Assembly: GCF_002585305.1 (NCBI RefSeq)
Contig: NZ_NUNF01000042.1
Span: 524-47,590, forward strand
Direction of reading: 5' to 3'
DNA length: 47,067 nucleotides
From: Bacillus sp. AFS037270
GTDB lineage: Bacteria; Bacillota; Bacilli; Bacillales_B; DSM-18226
The first letter of the stretch is position 1, and each line of letters opens with the position of its first letter. A program made the position numbers and the translations under genes. This document shows, in pieces, positions 23,992-32,428 of the stretch. The notes below the pieces were generated by a model, which worked only from the letters and a program-made list of their open reading frames with translations, did not search any database and was not told the origin of the DNA.

Positions 23992-26900
23992 ATGGAACCC
24001 AATAAAATGGAAGAGAGAAGAAGAACCTTTAGGTATGAGTTATATAAGTTGAAAGAAGAAGGGTATCTTTCAGATGCAATGGTTGAGACAGTGGCGAAGG
24101 CACATCACCAATACCATCTCGATTTACTAAAAGAAGAAGATGTGCACGCGGTTGAACATGAGTCATTACAATCAAAGTCAATACCTGCTGCCACTCCGAA
24201 ACCTGCCAAATTCAGAAAAACACTTTCACCCGAAGAGGCTCGGGAGAGAAACATAACCTGGTCTTTAAATATAGGTGTTATTTTTCTATTAATCGGCGGT
24301 TTATTTGTAGCAACAAGTAATTGGGAATCTATGACAAGCTTAATGAAAAGCTGTTCAATTGCTTTTGTTTCATTGTTATTTTATGCGATCGCTCTTATTG
24401 CCAATAGAATACTTCATATTGATAAAACGGCTTTTGCCTTCACAGTGTTAGGGAGCTTATTCTTACCGATTTTTATTCTCTCCTTAGGCTGGTTTGGGCT
24501 TTTAGGCTCGTATTTATCGATTGACGGTGGAGGACGTTATCTGCTTGGATTGCTCGGAAGTCTACTATCACTTGTGGTGTATATACGGTTTGCGAGAAAA
24601 TTAGGTTCGCGATTATTTGTCTGGTTCTCGTTTGTTTGTTTTTCTATAGGAGCTGCTTTTTTACTGGCGGCCCTTCATTTGAAGATTGATCTTTTCTATC
24701 TAGGAATGGTGCTATATAACGCAGTCCTTATCCTTGTTTTCAAACGGGTGAAGAAGATTAGCGGACTACAACTATTTACTAAAGAATTTATACCATTTAT
24801 CCAAGTGAATTTGATTTTATCTACACTATTTATGCTATACCTTTTTGATAGTGAGGTCTTGTACAGCTTTAACCTCCTGTTAACTGCTGTGATTTATTTA
24901 TCGATGATGTATGTTACTGGCAGGAAGGAATATCACTTTATTTTTACTGTCATGCTGGTTTATGGTGCTTATCAGCTCGTTGAGAATAGTTTCCTTGAAA
25001 ATGTAGGCGGGATTGTTTACGCATTAGTGGCCTTTGGGATTATCTTTGTTCCTAAAGCATTAGATAATAAATTCTCACTAGACAAAGCATTTCAGTATAC
25101 CAGTGCTGTTATTTCAGGTTTTGCTTTTATATATATTAGTAGTGAAGGAATTTTGTTCCGTTCGGGACAACCGGCAATTGTGCTTCTGATTGCCTATTTT
25201 ATTATGGCAGCAAATTTTATTTACCTTTCCCACCATAGTTCGCGATTTATTTTTCCTTATTTAAGTGCACTTTTACTGTCATCAGGCATCTATGAAGCTG
25301 TTTCTTTATTAACCAGTCCGATTGAAGAAATCAATTTCGCTCTTAAATTATTTTTTACAGGATTTATTCTCTTTAGTGTCTTGGGTATCTTTTATTTCTT
25401 TAAGTATATACAGCAGATACGAAATGCAGCAGTAGAGATAGGATTTTCCATTATGACAATTGCCATGATCCTTACGCTTGCTTTTCTTTATTGGTGGGAA
25501 TTGGGTGTGATGCTCTTGCTTTTAGCTGTGGCCGCCTATTTACTTCATCAATACCAAGATAGAATTCTTCTAAAGGAAGCTGCCTTATGGATATTGCCTA
25601 GTGCACTAGGCCTTTCCATCGCCGCTTTTGGTGAGGAGTTTAATGTAAACTCCCTCATTTACTATTCTGAATATGGGTATGCGGTTAATTTCGCAGCCGG
25701 AGCTGTGCTTATTTTAGTTTCAAGCATTGTCTGGGGAAAGCTTTCTAAGCAAGATTTTGCAAAAAGCTCTCTGTTTATCGCCCAAGCCCTTTATACATTA
25801 GCCATAATCCATGCCATTGTTAGTCCTATCAATCACACCTGGGTCCAGCCTTTAGTTATGCTAGCGGGAATAGGAATGTATTCCTATTTTTATAAAAGGA
25901 TTGGGACCAATTGGATACCTTATTTTATCAGTTTAACGACGCTTCTTTGCTATTTTTCCGTTATGCATGCTATTACAGAGAAGTTTGCATTTAATCATTT
26001 GACCAATTCATTAGTGTCATCTATGTGTGCGATCGTTCTGCTTGTGATCGCGGTTCTCTATCGAAAATCAAATCCTGACCTCGAGGCAGCATTTGCTTGG
26101 GTCGGACACCTCATTCTTCCTCTTGTCCTTGCGATTACTTGGTTTATCTATCAAGAAGATGCCGTCTTTAGCTTTATAATGGCCCTAGTTGGATATGCAG
26201 TTAGTGCCAAATTGGCTGTTAGGGAGTGGAAAAGAAGGGTTTTCCTTTACGGAAGTTTTACAGCATTATTTTTTGTTATTACAACAGGGATGGGGAGAAT
26301 ACATCTTGAGTCCGATGTAAGATTTGCATTCCCCATCAGCAGTTTACTAATGTTTGCATTTTTCTTATTTGCCAACGAGGAATTTAAAGAAAGAACAACT
26401 TTTTATTTAGTGCCATTTTCCATGATCGGGATAGCTTCCTTGCTAATGGTCTATCCATATGGTTTCATCCCATATCTAATCACCTGCCTGTATGTAATTG
26501 GAATCCTGATTTATTTGCATAATGCAAAATGGGACATTTTGGGCATTGTGCCTTTAGGTTTCGCTTTCTTGGCCAATGTTGAGTTCACATATGTAAGCGA
26601 TTTGACGTCGCCTGAAAAAAAACTTGTATTTGCTGTCATTGGTATGGTGTTAATTTTATCTGGTAAAATCCTTTATAAGAAGCTAGTTGAGCCAAGAACA
26701 AAGTTATTGGAAATGAAAATAGACGGATATACAGTTACTGGTCTTATGTATTTTGTGTATATGTATTTTTTAGAGAATCAACAACTTTGGAGTCATGCAT
26801 TGCCGGGAACTCTGATTGTACTAACTTTTTGGCTTCAACGGAAAAGAGTACCTGCTGAATATGCTGCTTTTATGACCATTGCGGCGGGCGGTTATTCGTT

Positions 26901-27405
26901 ACAGCCTTATTATGCAATTATTAGTACGATCCATATCCCGTCACTTTGGCTGCGTGAGGTATACGTTCTTCCCTATATCCTGTTGACCATTTTCATCCGG
27001 AAATGTTTAAAGGGGAAATATGAAAAAGTAGTGAAGGCTCTTCAATGGATGGTATTATTGTTTGTAGCGCTGATTTTAATCCAAGATGCATTGTCAAGCC
27101 ATACCATTTATGATGCAATTATTTTAGGTTCACTTTCCTTGTTATCAATGGTGGCAGGAATGTATATTCAAATAAAATCGTACTTTTTTGTAGGTGCAGG
27201 TGTATTACTGTTAAATGTTTTTCTGCAAACGAGACCATATTGGGGCAACATGCCTTGGTGGGTATACTTGCTGATAGCGGGGATAATCTTAATCACAATC
27301 GCAAGCTTTAATGAATGGAATAAACAAAAGGTTCAAAAGGGAGAGTCCACTTTTATTACCTTCCTGAAAGTTAACATTATTGATAATATACGAAAGTGGA
27401 ACTAA
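23992..27405 (+). CDS. Very large polytopic membrane protein (1137 residues), unknown
   Basis: A cytoplasmic N-terminal region of about 85 residues (YLSDAMVETVAKAHHQYHLDLL, a helical segment like that preceding DUF2157-type membrane domains, then a Pro/Lys linker) is followed by roughly 30 hydrophobic helices to the C-terminus. No transporter signature, active site or nucleotide-binding motif is recognisable. It may belong to the large SCO7613-type membrane proteins seen in Bacillus, but this is from memory. AGGAGGG precedes ATG 23992. It is monocistronic; the region 23783-23991 upstream holds only control sequence. Confidence 0.75.
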   Translation: MEPNKMEERRRTFRYELYKLKEEGYLSDAMVETVAKAHHQYHLDLLKEEDVHAVEHESLQSKSIPAATPKPAKFRKTLSPEEARERNITWSLNIGVIFLLIGGLFVATSNWESMTSLMKSCSIAFVSLLFYAIALIANRILHIDKTAFAFTVLGSLFLPIFILSLGWFGLLGSYLSIDGGGRYLLGLLGSLLSLVVYIRFARKLGSRLFVWFSFVCFSIGAAFLLAALHLKIDLFYLGMVLYNAVLILVFKRVKKISGLQLFTKEFIPFIQVNLILSTLFMLYLFDSEVLYSFNLLLTAVIYLSMMYVTGRKEYHFIFTVMLVYGAYQLVENSFLENVGGIVYALVAFGIIFVPKALDNKFSLDKAFQYTSAVISGFAFIYISSEGILFRSGQPAIVLLIAYFIMAANFIYLSHHSSRFIFPYLSALLLSSGIYEAVSLLTSPIEEINFALKLFFTGFILFSVLGIFYFFKYIQQIRNAAVEIGFSIMTIAMILTLAFLYWWELGVMLLLLAVAAYLLHQYQDRILLKEAALWILPSALGLSIAAFGEEFNVNSLIYYSEYGYAVNFAAGAVLILVSSIVWGKLSKQDFAKSSLFIAQALYTLAIIHAIVSPINHTWVQPLVMLAGIGMYSYFYKRIGTNWIPYFISLTTLLCYFSVMHAITEKFAFNHLTNSLVSSMCAIVLLVIAVLYRKSNPDLEAAFAWVGHLILPLVLAITWFIYQEDAVFSFIMALVGYAVSAKLAVREWKRRVFLYGSFTALFFVITTGMGRIHLESDVRFAFPISSLLMFAFFLFANEEFKERTTFYLVPFSMIGIASLLMVYPYGFIPYLITCLYVIGILIYLHNAKWDILGIVPLGFAFLANVEFTYVSDLTSPEKKLVFAVIGMVLILSGKILYKKLVEPRTKLLEMKIDGYTVTGLMYFVYMYFLENQQLWSHALPGTLIVLTFWLQRKRVPAEYAAFMTIAAGGYSLQPYYAIISTIHIPSLWLREVYVLPYILLTIFIRKCLKGKYEKVVKALQWMVLLFVALILIQDALSSHTIYDAIILGSLSLLSMVAGMYIQIKSYFFVGAGVLLLNVFLQTRPYWGNMPWWVYLLIAGIILITIASFNEWNKQKVQKGESTFITFLKVNIIDNIRKWN

Positions 27406-27425
27406 TACAATGCTCATTTACATTG

Positions 27426-27454
27426 TTGTTTTTCACTATAAAATATGTTATAAT
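27426..27454 (+). promoter_or_regulatory. Sigma-A promoter of the antiporter leader
   Basis: TTGTTT (27426-27431), 17 nt, TATAAT (27449-27454) with an extended TGT. The transcript starts near 27461, about 150 nt before the antiporter start codon. Confidence 0.75.
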
Positions 27455-27460
27455 GTAACT

Positions 27461-27588
27461 AATTAAATATTACGTTATTGGAGGAGCCTGTCACCAAGGG
27501 ATAATTATGTCCTTTGGTTGACGGGCTTTTTTGATTTTTACTAAAAAAGAGTCTGTAGAGTTTAAAGCACAGACTCTTTTTATTTTTT
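27461..27588 (+). ncRNA. Structured leader with two tandem terminator hairpins (candidate cation riboswitch)
   Basis: Hairpin 1: GCCTGTCACCAAGGGA (27486-27501) pairs with TCCTTTGGTTGACGGGC (27510-27526), about 16 bp with one bulge, followed by six T. Hairpin 2: GAGTCTGT (27549-27556) pairs with ACAGACTC (27569-27576), flanked by A and T runs. The T run after hairpin 1 can also pair with the A run of hairpin 2. Both lie downstream of a strong promoter and upstream of a cation/H+ antiporter, so premature termination is expected. Na+ or Li+ riboswitches control such genes in other bacteria; I cannot confirm a family. Confidence 0.55.
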
Positions 27589-27608
27589 TGAAAGGAAAGG
27601 TGAATCAG

Positions 27609-28769
27609 ATGGATTTCATTTTCGAGTTAGCGATTATTTTATTAGCTTCTAAAATAGCTGGGGATATTAGTGTTAAGTTAGGACAGCCGTCCGTTTTAGG
27701 AAAGCTTCTTGTAGGAATTCTTTTAGGGCCGGCTGTTTTAGGGCTTGTTTCGAACACGAGTACATTGGAAGAACTTAGCCAGATTGGTGTCATTTTGTTA
27801 ATGTTTATAGCGGGTTTAGAAACCGATATTGATGGATTTAAACGCTCATGGAAAGCCTCAACCCTCGTAGGGTTAAGTGGAATCATTGTTCCGTTCTTTA
27901 TCGGGTTTATAGCTGGAGTCATTATGAATATGTCCACCATTGAGGCTTCCTTTCTAGGCTTATTGCTTTCCGCTACTAGTGTAAGCATTTCTGTTCAGGC
28001 ACTTAAAGAATTAAATAAAATGCAATCAAAAGAAGGGACAGCAATCTTAGGTGCAGCTGTTATCGATGATGTAGTAGTCATTATCGCTCTGGCCTTTTTA
28101 ATGAGCGTGGCAGGTGGTGATGTTAATTTAAGTATCATCATATTGAAAAAGGTTCTCTTTTCCGCAGGAGCGATCTTGGCAGCTTGGAAGTTAGTACCGT
28201 GGATTTTAACGAAATTTGCACCATTAAAGGTAACAGAATCCGTTATTTCCGGTGGATTAATCATCTGTTTTTTGTTTGCTTATATGGCAGAATTAACCGG
28301 TGTTGCTGCGATTATTGGGGCCTACATTGCCGGCTTAGCCATAAATATCACCAAATTTAAACATGAAATTTTAAAAAAGGCAGAAACAATTAGTTACTCC
28401 CTTTTCGTACCTGTATTCTTTACTTCGATTGGAGTAAAAGCAAGCTTTGAGGGTATTTCACAACATCTTAGTACGATCATCGGGCTTACCATTCTAGCAA
28501 TCCTAACAAAGTTAATAGGAGCTGCAGCAGGTGCAAAACTGGCCAAATTTTCATGGAGCAGTTCACTTGGAATTGGTGCGGCAATGGTTTCAAGGGGAGA
28601 AGTAGCCTTAATTATAGCTGCAATTGGTCTAGAGAGTCATTTAATCAGCCAAGAGCTTTTCGCCATTTTAGTTATTGTTGTTCTTGTAACTACTTTAGTT
28701 ACACCACCGATGATGAAATACTTTTTTAAAAAAAGTCAGAGTCAAAAAGATATAAAAATAACAGCTTAA
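27609..28769 (+). CDS. CPA2-family cation/proton antiporter (NapA/GerN type)
   Basis: A 386-residue membrane protein with about 12-13 helices. Family motifs include GQPSVLGKLLVGILLGPAVLG near 25, QIGVILLMFIAGLETD near 63, the ion-site segment AAVIDDVVVI (two adjacent Asp, about 154-163), and GVAAIIGAYIAGLAI near 240. It ends after the transport domain and lacks the C-terminal RCK/TrkA-N domain of KefB or CpaA, so it fits NapA/GerN-type Na+(K+)/H+ antiporters. The start is ATG 27609 behind AAGGAAAGGTG; the longer ORF from 27531 runs through the terminator hairpin. A structured leader suggests ion-responsive control. Confidence 0.88.
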   Translation: MDFIFELAIILLASKIAGDISVKLGQPSVLGKLLVGILLGPAVLGLVSNTSTLEELSQIGVILLMFIAGLETDIDGFKRSWKASTLVGLSGIIVPFFIGFIAGVIMNMSTIEASFLGLLLSATSVSISVQALKELNKMQSKEGTAILGAAVIDDVVVIIALAFLMSVAGGDVNLSIIILKKVLFSAGAILAAWKLVPWILTKFAPLKVTESVISGGLIICFLFAYMAELTGVAAIIGAYIAGLAINITKFKHEILKKAETISYSLFVPVFFTSIGVKASFEGISQHLSTIIGLTILAILTKLIGAAAGAKLAKFSWSSSLGIGAAMVSRGEVALIIAAIGLESHLISQELFAILVIVVLVTTLVTPPMMKYFFKKSQSQKDIKITA

Positions 28770-28864
28770 TTAAAATTTTTGAAAAACGACCCCCATGTTC
28801 TCTTTTGGCAGCTCGAATAGTTTAGTAGAGTAATTAACTATTAAAAGTTCTATGGAGGTTAGAG

Positions 28865-28993
28865 ATGGGAATCAAATTAATCGATATCGACAAACTACTA
28901 GAAGCCACTTCAGATCTAACATCTGAGAAAAACAATAATAAAGTGAAAAAAGTGGAGATTGACCAACTTCTTGAAAATACTCGTAATTGGTAA
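28865..28993 (+). CDS. Small protein of 42 residues, unknown
   Basis: ATG is preceded by TGGAGGTTAGAG and the frame ends at TAA 28991. The product begins MGIKLIDIDKLLEATSDLTS and shows a loose internal repeat: IDIDKLLEATSDL near 5 and VEIDQLLENTRNW at the end. It is charged, with no membrane segment. An intrinsic terminator follows, so it is a separate unit between the antiporter and the ABC operon. Family not recognised. Confidence 0.6.
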   Translation: MGIKLIDIDKLLEATSDLTSEKNNNKVKKVEIDQLLENTRNW

Positions 28994-29027
28994 GCAAAAT
29001 GACGACATTAAATAATAATACACCATG

Positions 29028-29062
29028 AAATGCCTTCTACTAAATAGAGGGCATTTTTCTTT
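29028..29062 (+). terminator. Intrinsic terminator
   Basis: AATGCCTTCTA and TAGAGGGCATT (one G-U pair) with a 5-nt loop, then a T-rich tract. Confidence 0.82.
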
Positions 29063-29165
29063 TTATAGTATAAATAACCCTCCACAATGAAAGCGGTTTT
29101 ACCTAGTAATATTAATAACTTGAAGTTTCGAGCTTTAAAGCGAAAAAATATTTTTGGTTTTTCTA

Positions 29166-29194
29166 TTGCTTTTATCGAAAAAAGATACTAGAAT
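29166..29194 (+). promoter_or_regulatory. Promoter of the ABC transporter operon
   Basis: TTGCTT (29166-29171), 17 nt, TAGAAT (29189-29194), 65 nt before the substrate-binding protein start. No T-box or riboswitch fold was recognised in 29063-29258. Confidence 0.6.
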
Positions 29195-29258
29195 AATAAT
29201 AATTTTTAATATATAAAAAATTATTAGAAAATTGCAAGGAAATTGGGGGAGCATGTTC

Positions 29259-30257
29259 ATGAAAAGAAAGGTAAAGGCAGTCTCGATTGCATTAGCAGGA
29301 ATGTTGCTGTTAGCTGGATGCGGAAGCAAGGAGTCTTCAGGAAGTTCGGAAAAATCAGGATCAGAAAAAGAATTTAATGTAGGTATTACTCAATTCGCAC
29401 CACATCCGTCATTAGATGCTGCAACAGAAGGATTCAAGCAGGCGTTGAAGGACAAAGGGTTAAAGGTAAATTTTGATGAACAAAATGCTCAGGCGGATAT
29501 GAATAATACACAAACCATTGCGAATAATTTTGTCGGCGATAAAGTGGATTTGATATTTGCAAATGCTACACCGAGTGCAACGGCCGCTTTAAATGCTACA
29601 AAGGATATTCCAATTGTTTTTACATCTGTGACGGATCCTGTCGGAGCAGGTCTAGTTAAATCGTTTGATAAACCAGGTATTAATATTACTGGGACCACTG
29701 ATAATCATCCTGATGCAACAAAGAAAACGATTAGCTTTATTACGGATGAAGTAAAAGCTAAAAATGTTGGCGTGATTTATAATTCAGGTGAGCAGAATTC
29801 AGAGGTCCAAGTTAAAGCTGTGAAAAAACTTGTTGAAGAAAAAGGTGCTAAACTTGTTGATGTTTCAGTAGCAAATACTTCAGAAGTAAAGCAGGCTGCT
29901 GAGTCTTTAGCGGGTCGTGTTGATGCAATATATATTCCTACCGATAATACAGTTGTTACAGCTCTTGATGCTGTTATTGCCGTTGCCAATAGTAAGAAAA
30001 TCCCTCTTTTTGTTGGAGAGCTGGATTCAATGAAGAAAGGTGCAGTAGCGGCTAGTGGATTCAGTTATTACGACCTTGGTTACCAATCCGGAGTAATGGC
30101 TGCAGATATTTTATCAGGTAAGAAAAAACCTTCGGAAATCCCAGTTGAGCTTCCAAAAAGCTTAAAACTAGTCATTAATAAGAAAGCGGCTGAAGCCCAA
30201 GGCTTAAAAGTGAAGGATGAATGGAGTAAACTTGGCGAATTTTATGATGGAAAATAA
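29259..30257 (+). CDS. ABC transporter substrate-binding lipoprotein (TrpX-like)
   Basis: A 332-residue exported lipoprotein. The signal peptide ends with the lipobox LLAGC (about 18-22), followed by a Ser/Gly/Lys linker and a periplasmic-binding-protein-like fold (FNVGITQFAPHPSLDAATEGF, IPIVFTSVTDPVGAGLV, DAIYIPTDNTVV, GFSYYDLGYQSG). This is the ABC_sub_bind family. Streptococcal members (TrpX) are associated with tryptophan uptake; the substrate here is unproven. Start ATG 29259 lies 7 nt after GGGGGAG; the ATG at 29253 is too close. It is first in an operon with a permease and an ATPase. Confidence 0.85.
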   Translation: MKRKVKAVSIALAGMLLLAGCGSKESSGSSEKSGSEKEFNVGITQFAPHPSLDAATEGFKQALKDKGLKVNFDEQNAQADMNNTQTIANNFVGDKVDLIFANATPSATAALNATKDIPIVFTSVTDPVGAGLVKSFDKPGINITGTTDNHPDATKKTISFITDEVKAKNVGVIYNSGEQNSEVQVKAVKKLVEEKGAKLVDVSVANTSEVKQAAESLAGRVDAIYIPTDNTVVTALDAVIAVANSKKIPLFVGELDSMKKGAVAASGFSYYDLGYQSGVMAADILSGKKKPSEIPVELPKSLKLVINKKAAEAQGLKVKDEWSKLGEFYDGK

Positions 30258-30277
30258 TCTTAAGTAATGATCTTTTT

Positions 30278-30313
30278 CAAGGAGGTAACCTATGCCTCAA
30301 GGTTACCTCCTTG
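30278..30313 (+). repeat. Intercistronic hairpin between substrate-binding protein and permease genes
   Basis: CAAGGAGGTAACCT (30278-30291) and AGGTTACCTCCTTG (30300-30313) form a perfect 14-bp stem with an 8-nt loop. No T run follows, so it is not a clean terminator. Such stems commonly protect the upstream mRNA and set a high ratio of binding protein to permease. The stem also contains a perfect AAGGAGGT anti-16S sequence, which is hidden in the folded RNA. Confidence 0.75.
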
Positions 30314-30382
30314 ACTCGTACATAAGAGTAAACAATGGCTCTAATATATTGGGCCCAAACACTCAAAGAAAGGATGATCTCT

Positions 30383-31414
30383 ATGTTTACAGCCATATTT
30401 GGATCTTTTGAAGCAGGTATCATCTATGCGATTATGGCGCTGGGCGTCTACCTTTCCTTTCGTATTTTAGATTTTCCAGATTTAACGGTGGATGGGAGTT
30501 TTGTTACAGGTGCCGCGATCTCAGCGGTATTAATAGCAAATGGAGTAAACCCTTTTTTGGCTACAATTACGGCATTAATCGCCGGATTTGCTGCTGGCTG
30601 TATGACTGGCCTTCTTCATACGTTTGGAAAAATTAATAATTTACTTTCCGGTATTTTAATGATGATCGCGTTATATTCTATTAATTTACGAATTATGGGG
30701 CGAGCAAATATACCTTTATTAAATACTGATACTGCTTTTACAAAAATTGGTGACCTTTTTGAAAAATGGGGAATTGATTCATTCTTCAATCAAATTCTAA
30801 CCAAAGTTGGACTTGGCGATAGCCTTCCAGAAACATGGGGAATTTTGATATTTATGATTATCGTGACATTTGTAATCAAATTCCTAACAGATTTATTCTT
30901 ACAAACTGAAATTGGTCTTGCTATCAGAGCTACCGGCGATAATAAGAGAATGATCCGCAGTCTTTCAGCAAATACCAATATTCTAGTTGTTCTAGGTCTT
31001 GGCCTATCCAATGCCTTAGTTGCTTTCTCAGGGGCACTTATTGCTCAACAAGGCGGGTTTGCCGATGTTGGTATGGGAATTGGAATGATCGTTATTGGTT
31101 TAGCTTCTGTTATTATTGGTGAGGCACTTTTTGGTACCAAAACAATGGCAAGAACGACACTGGCTGTTATAGGCGGATCTATTATCTATCGAATTGTCGT
31201 AACTCTAGCATTACGAGCGGAGTTTATGAGCCCTGGAGATATGAAATTAATTACTGCCATCATTGTCATTATTGCTCTAACGGCACCAAAAATCATTGAT
31301 GCTTCAAAAGAGAAAAAGCGTAAGGCTCGAAGGAAAGCGGAAAGAATGAATCTAATTCAGGCCTCTGCACAAGGAAAGGGGGACAATCATGCTGCACTTA
31401 AATCAGATTCATAA
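30383..31414 (+). CDS. ABC transporter permease of the TrpX-like system
   Basis: About 343 residues with 8-9 helices and the branched-chain-type permease pattern (FPDLTVDGSFVTGAAISAVL near 32, TEIGLAIRATGDNKRMIRSL near 180, GMGIGMIVIGLASVIIGEALFG near 231). It ends in a basic tail (KEKKRKARRKAERM). It partners the TrpX-like binding protein upstream and the ATPase downstream. Start ATG 30383 follows AAAGGATGATC; the ORF is open 16 codons further up without a site. The next gene starts 26 nt inside its end, so translation is coupled. Confidence 0.85.
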   Translation: MFTAIFGSFEAGIIYAIMALGVYLSFRILDFPDLTVDGSFVTGAAISAVLIANGVNPFLATITALIAGFAAGCMTGLLHTFGKINNLLSGILMMIALYSINLRIMGRANIPLLNTDTAFTKIGDLFEKWGIDSFFNQILTKVGLGDSLPETWGILIFMIIVTFVIKFLTDLFLQTEIGLAIRATGDNKRMIRSLSANTNILVVLGLGLSNALVAFSGALIAQQGGFADVGMGIGMIVIGLASVIIGEALFGTKTMARTTLAVIGGSIIYRIVVTLALRAEFMSPGDMKLITAIIVIIALTAPKIIDASKEKKRKARRKAERMNLIQASAQGKGDNHAALKSDS

Positions 31415-32183
31415 GATTTTTAATGAGGGAACCCCGGATGAGAAAGTGGCGATTGATCATGTCAACCTCTCCCTTAAAGCAGGGGATTTTGTAACAGTTA
31501 TTGGAAGTAACGGTGCAGGTAAATCCACGTTAATGAACATCATTTCGGGGGTTTTAATTCCAGATGTGGGTGATGTTCATATAGGAGGAAAGAATGTTAC
31601 GAGCATGTCAGAGTACAACCGTTCAACGATGATTGGACGTGTGTTTCAGGATCCGATGGCAGGTACGGCTCCTAGTATGACAATTGAAGAGAATCTTGCA
31701 ATGGCCTATTCACGGAATAAAACGAGAACACTTCGAAAAGGAGTAACGAAAAAGAGACGAGACTATTTCCGGGAGGTTCTTGAATCCCTTCATCTAGGCT
31801 TAGAAAACCGCCTTAGTGCAAAGGTTGGGTTACTTTCTGGCGGGGAACGGCAAGCACTTTCCTTGTTAATGGCAACATTCACTGAGCCTTCTATCCTCCT
31901 GCTCGATGAACATACAGCCGCACTTGACCCCTCTCGTGCAGAGCTTATTACCAACTTAACAAAGGATATTGTTGCTAAATATAATCTGACAACCTTAATG
32001 GTTACCCATAATATGCAGCAAGCAATTGACCTAGGGAATCGGTTAATCATGATGGATAAGGGTCAAATCATATTAGAAGTGAATGAAGAGGATAAGGACA
32101 AGCTGACAATTGAAGGATTATTAAGTGAATTTAAACGAATTCGCGGTACGCAAATGGCAAGTGATCGAGCCATACTGGCGTAA
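31389..32183 (+). CDS. ABC transporter ATPase of the TrpX-like system
   Basis: A 264-residue ABC ATPase. Walker A is GSNGAGKST (about 38-46), the Q loop VFQDPMAGTAP, the signature LSGGERQAL, Walker B ILLLDEHTAALDP and the switch histidine MVTHN. The residue after the catalytic Glu is His rather than Pro (DEHT instead of DEPT), a pattern I associate with this transporter subfamily. It overlaps the permease by 26 nt and starts ATG after GGAAAGGGGGA. It is last in the operon and is followed by a terminator. Confidence 0.88.
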   Translation: MLHLNQIHKIFNEGTPDEKVAIDHVNLSLKAGDFVTVIGSNGAGKSTLMNIISGVLIPDVGDVHIGGKNVTSMSEYNRSTMIGRVFQDPMAGTAPSMTIEENLAMAYSRNKTRTLRKGVTKKRRDYFREVLESLHLGLENRLSAKVGLLSGGERQALSLLMATFTEPSILLLDEHTAALDPSRAELITNLTKDIVAKYNLTTLMVTHNMQQAIDLGNRLIMMDKGQIILEVNEEDKDKLTIEGLLSEFKRIRGTQMASDRAILA

Positions 32184-32252
32184 TGTAAAAACTTTTTTAC
32201 ATTTTTAGACATTGTGGCATTTTCTAATATTATTTCCAATTTTTAAAAAGTG

Positions 32253-32282
32253 AAAACATACCGAATAAGGTGTGTTTTTTCT
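32253..32282 (+). terminator. Intrinsic terminator of the ABC operon
   Basis: AAAACATACC and GGTGTGTTTT pair over about 10 bp (one G-U) with a 6-nt loop and a T-rich tail. Confidence 0.75.
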
Positions 32283-32357
32283 TTTTTCTGGGAAATATGA
32301 TTTCGTCAAATTATGATTCTTTATCACCTAAAAGCGTTATTGCTTTATCTCCTGTTC

Positions 32358-32387
32358 TTGAGTGGACAAAAACCTATCACTTAAAAT
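32358..32387 (+). promoter_or_regulatory. Probable promoter of the tyrosine catabolism operon
   Basis: TTGAGT (32358-32363), 18 nt, TAAAAT (32382-32387), about 42 nt ahead of the hppD start. Confidence 0.5.
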
Positions 32388-32428
32388 GAATACTGAATAT
32401 TCCTGATTTAAGATGAGATGGGGGTCAT

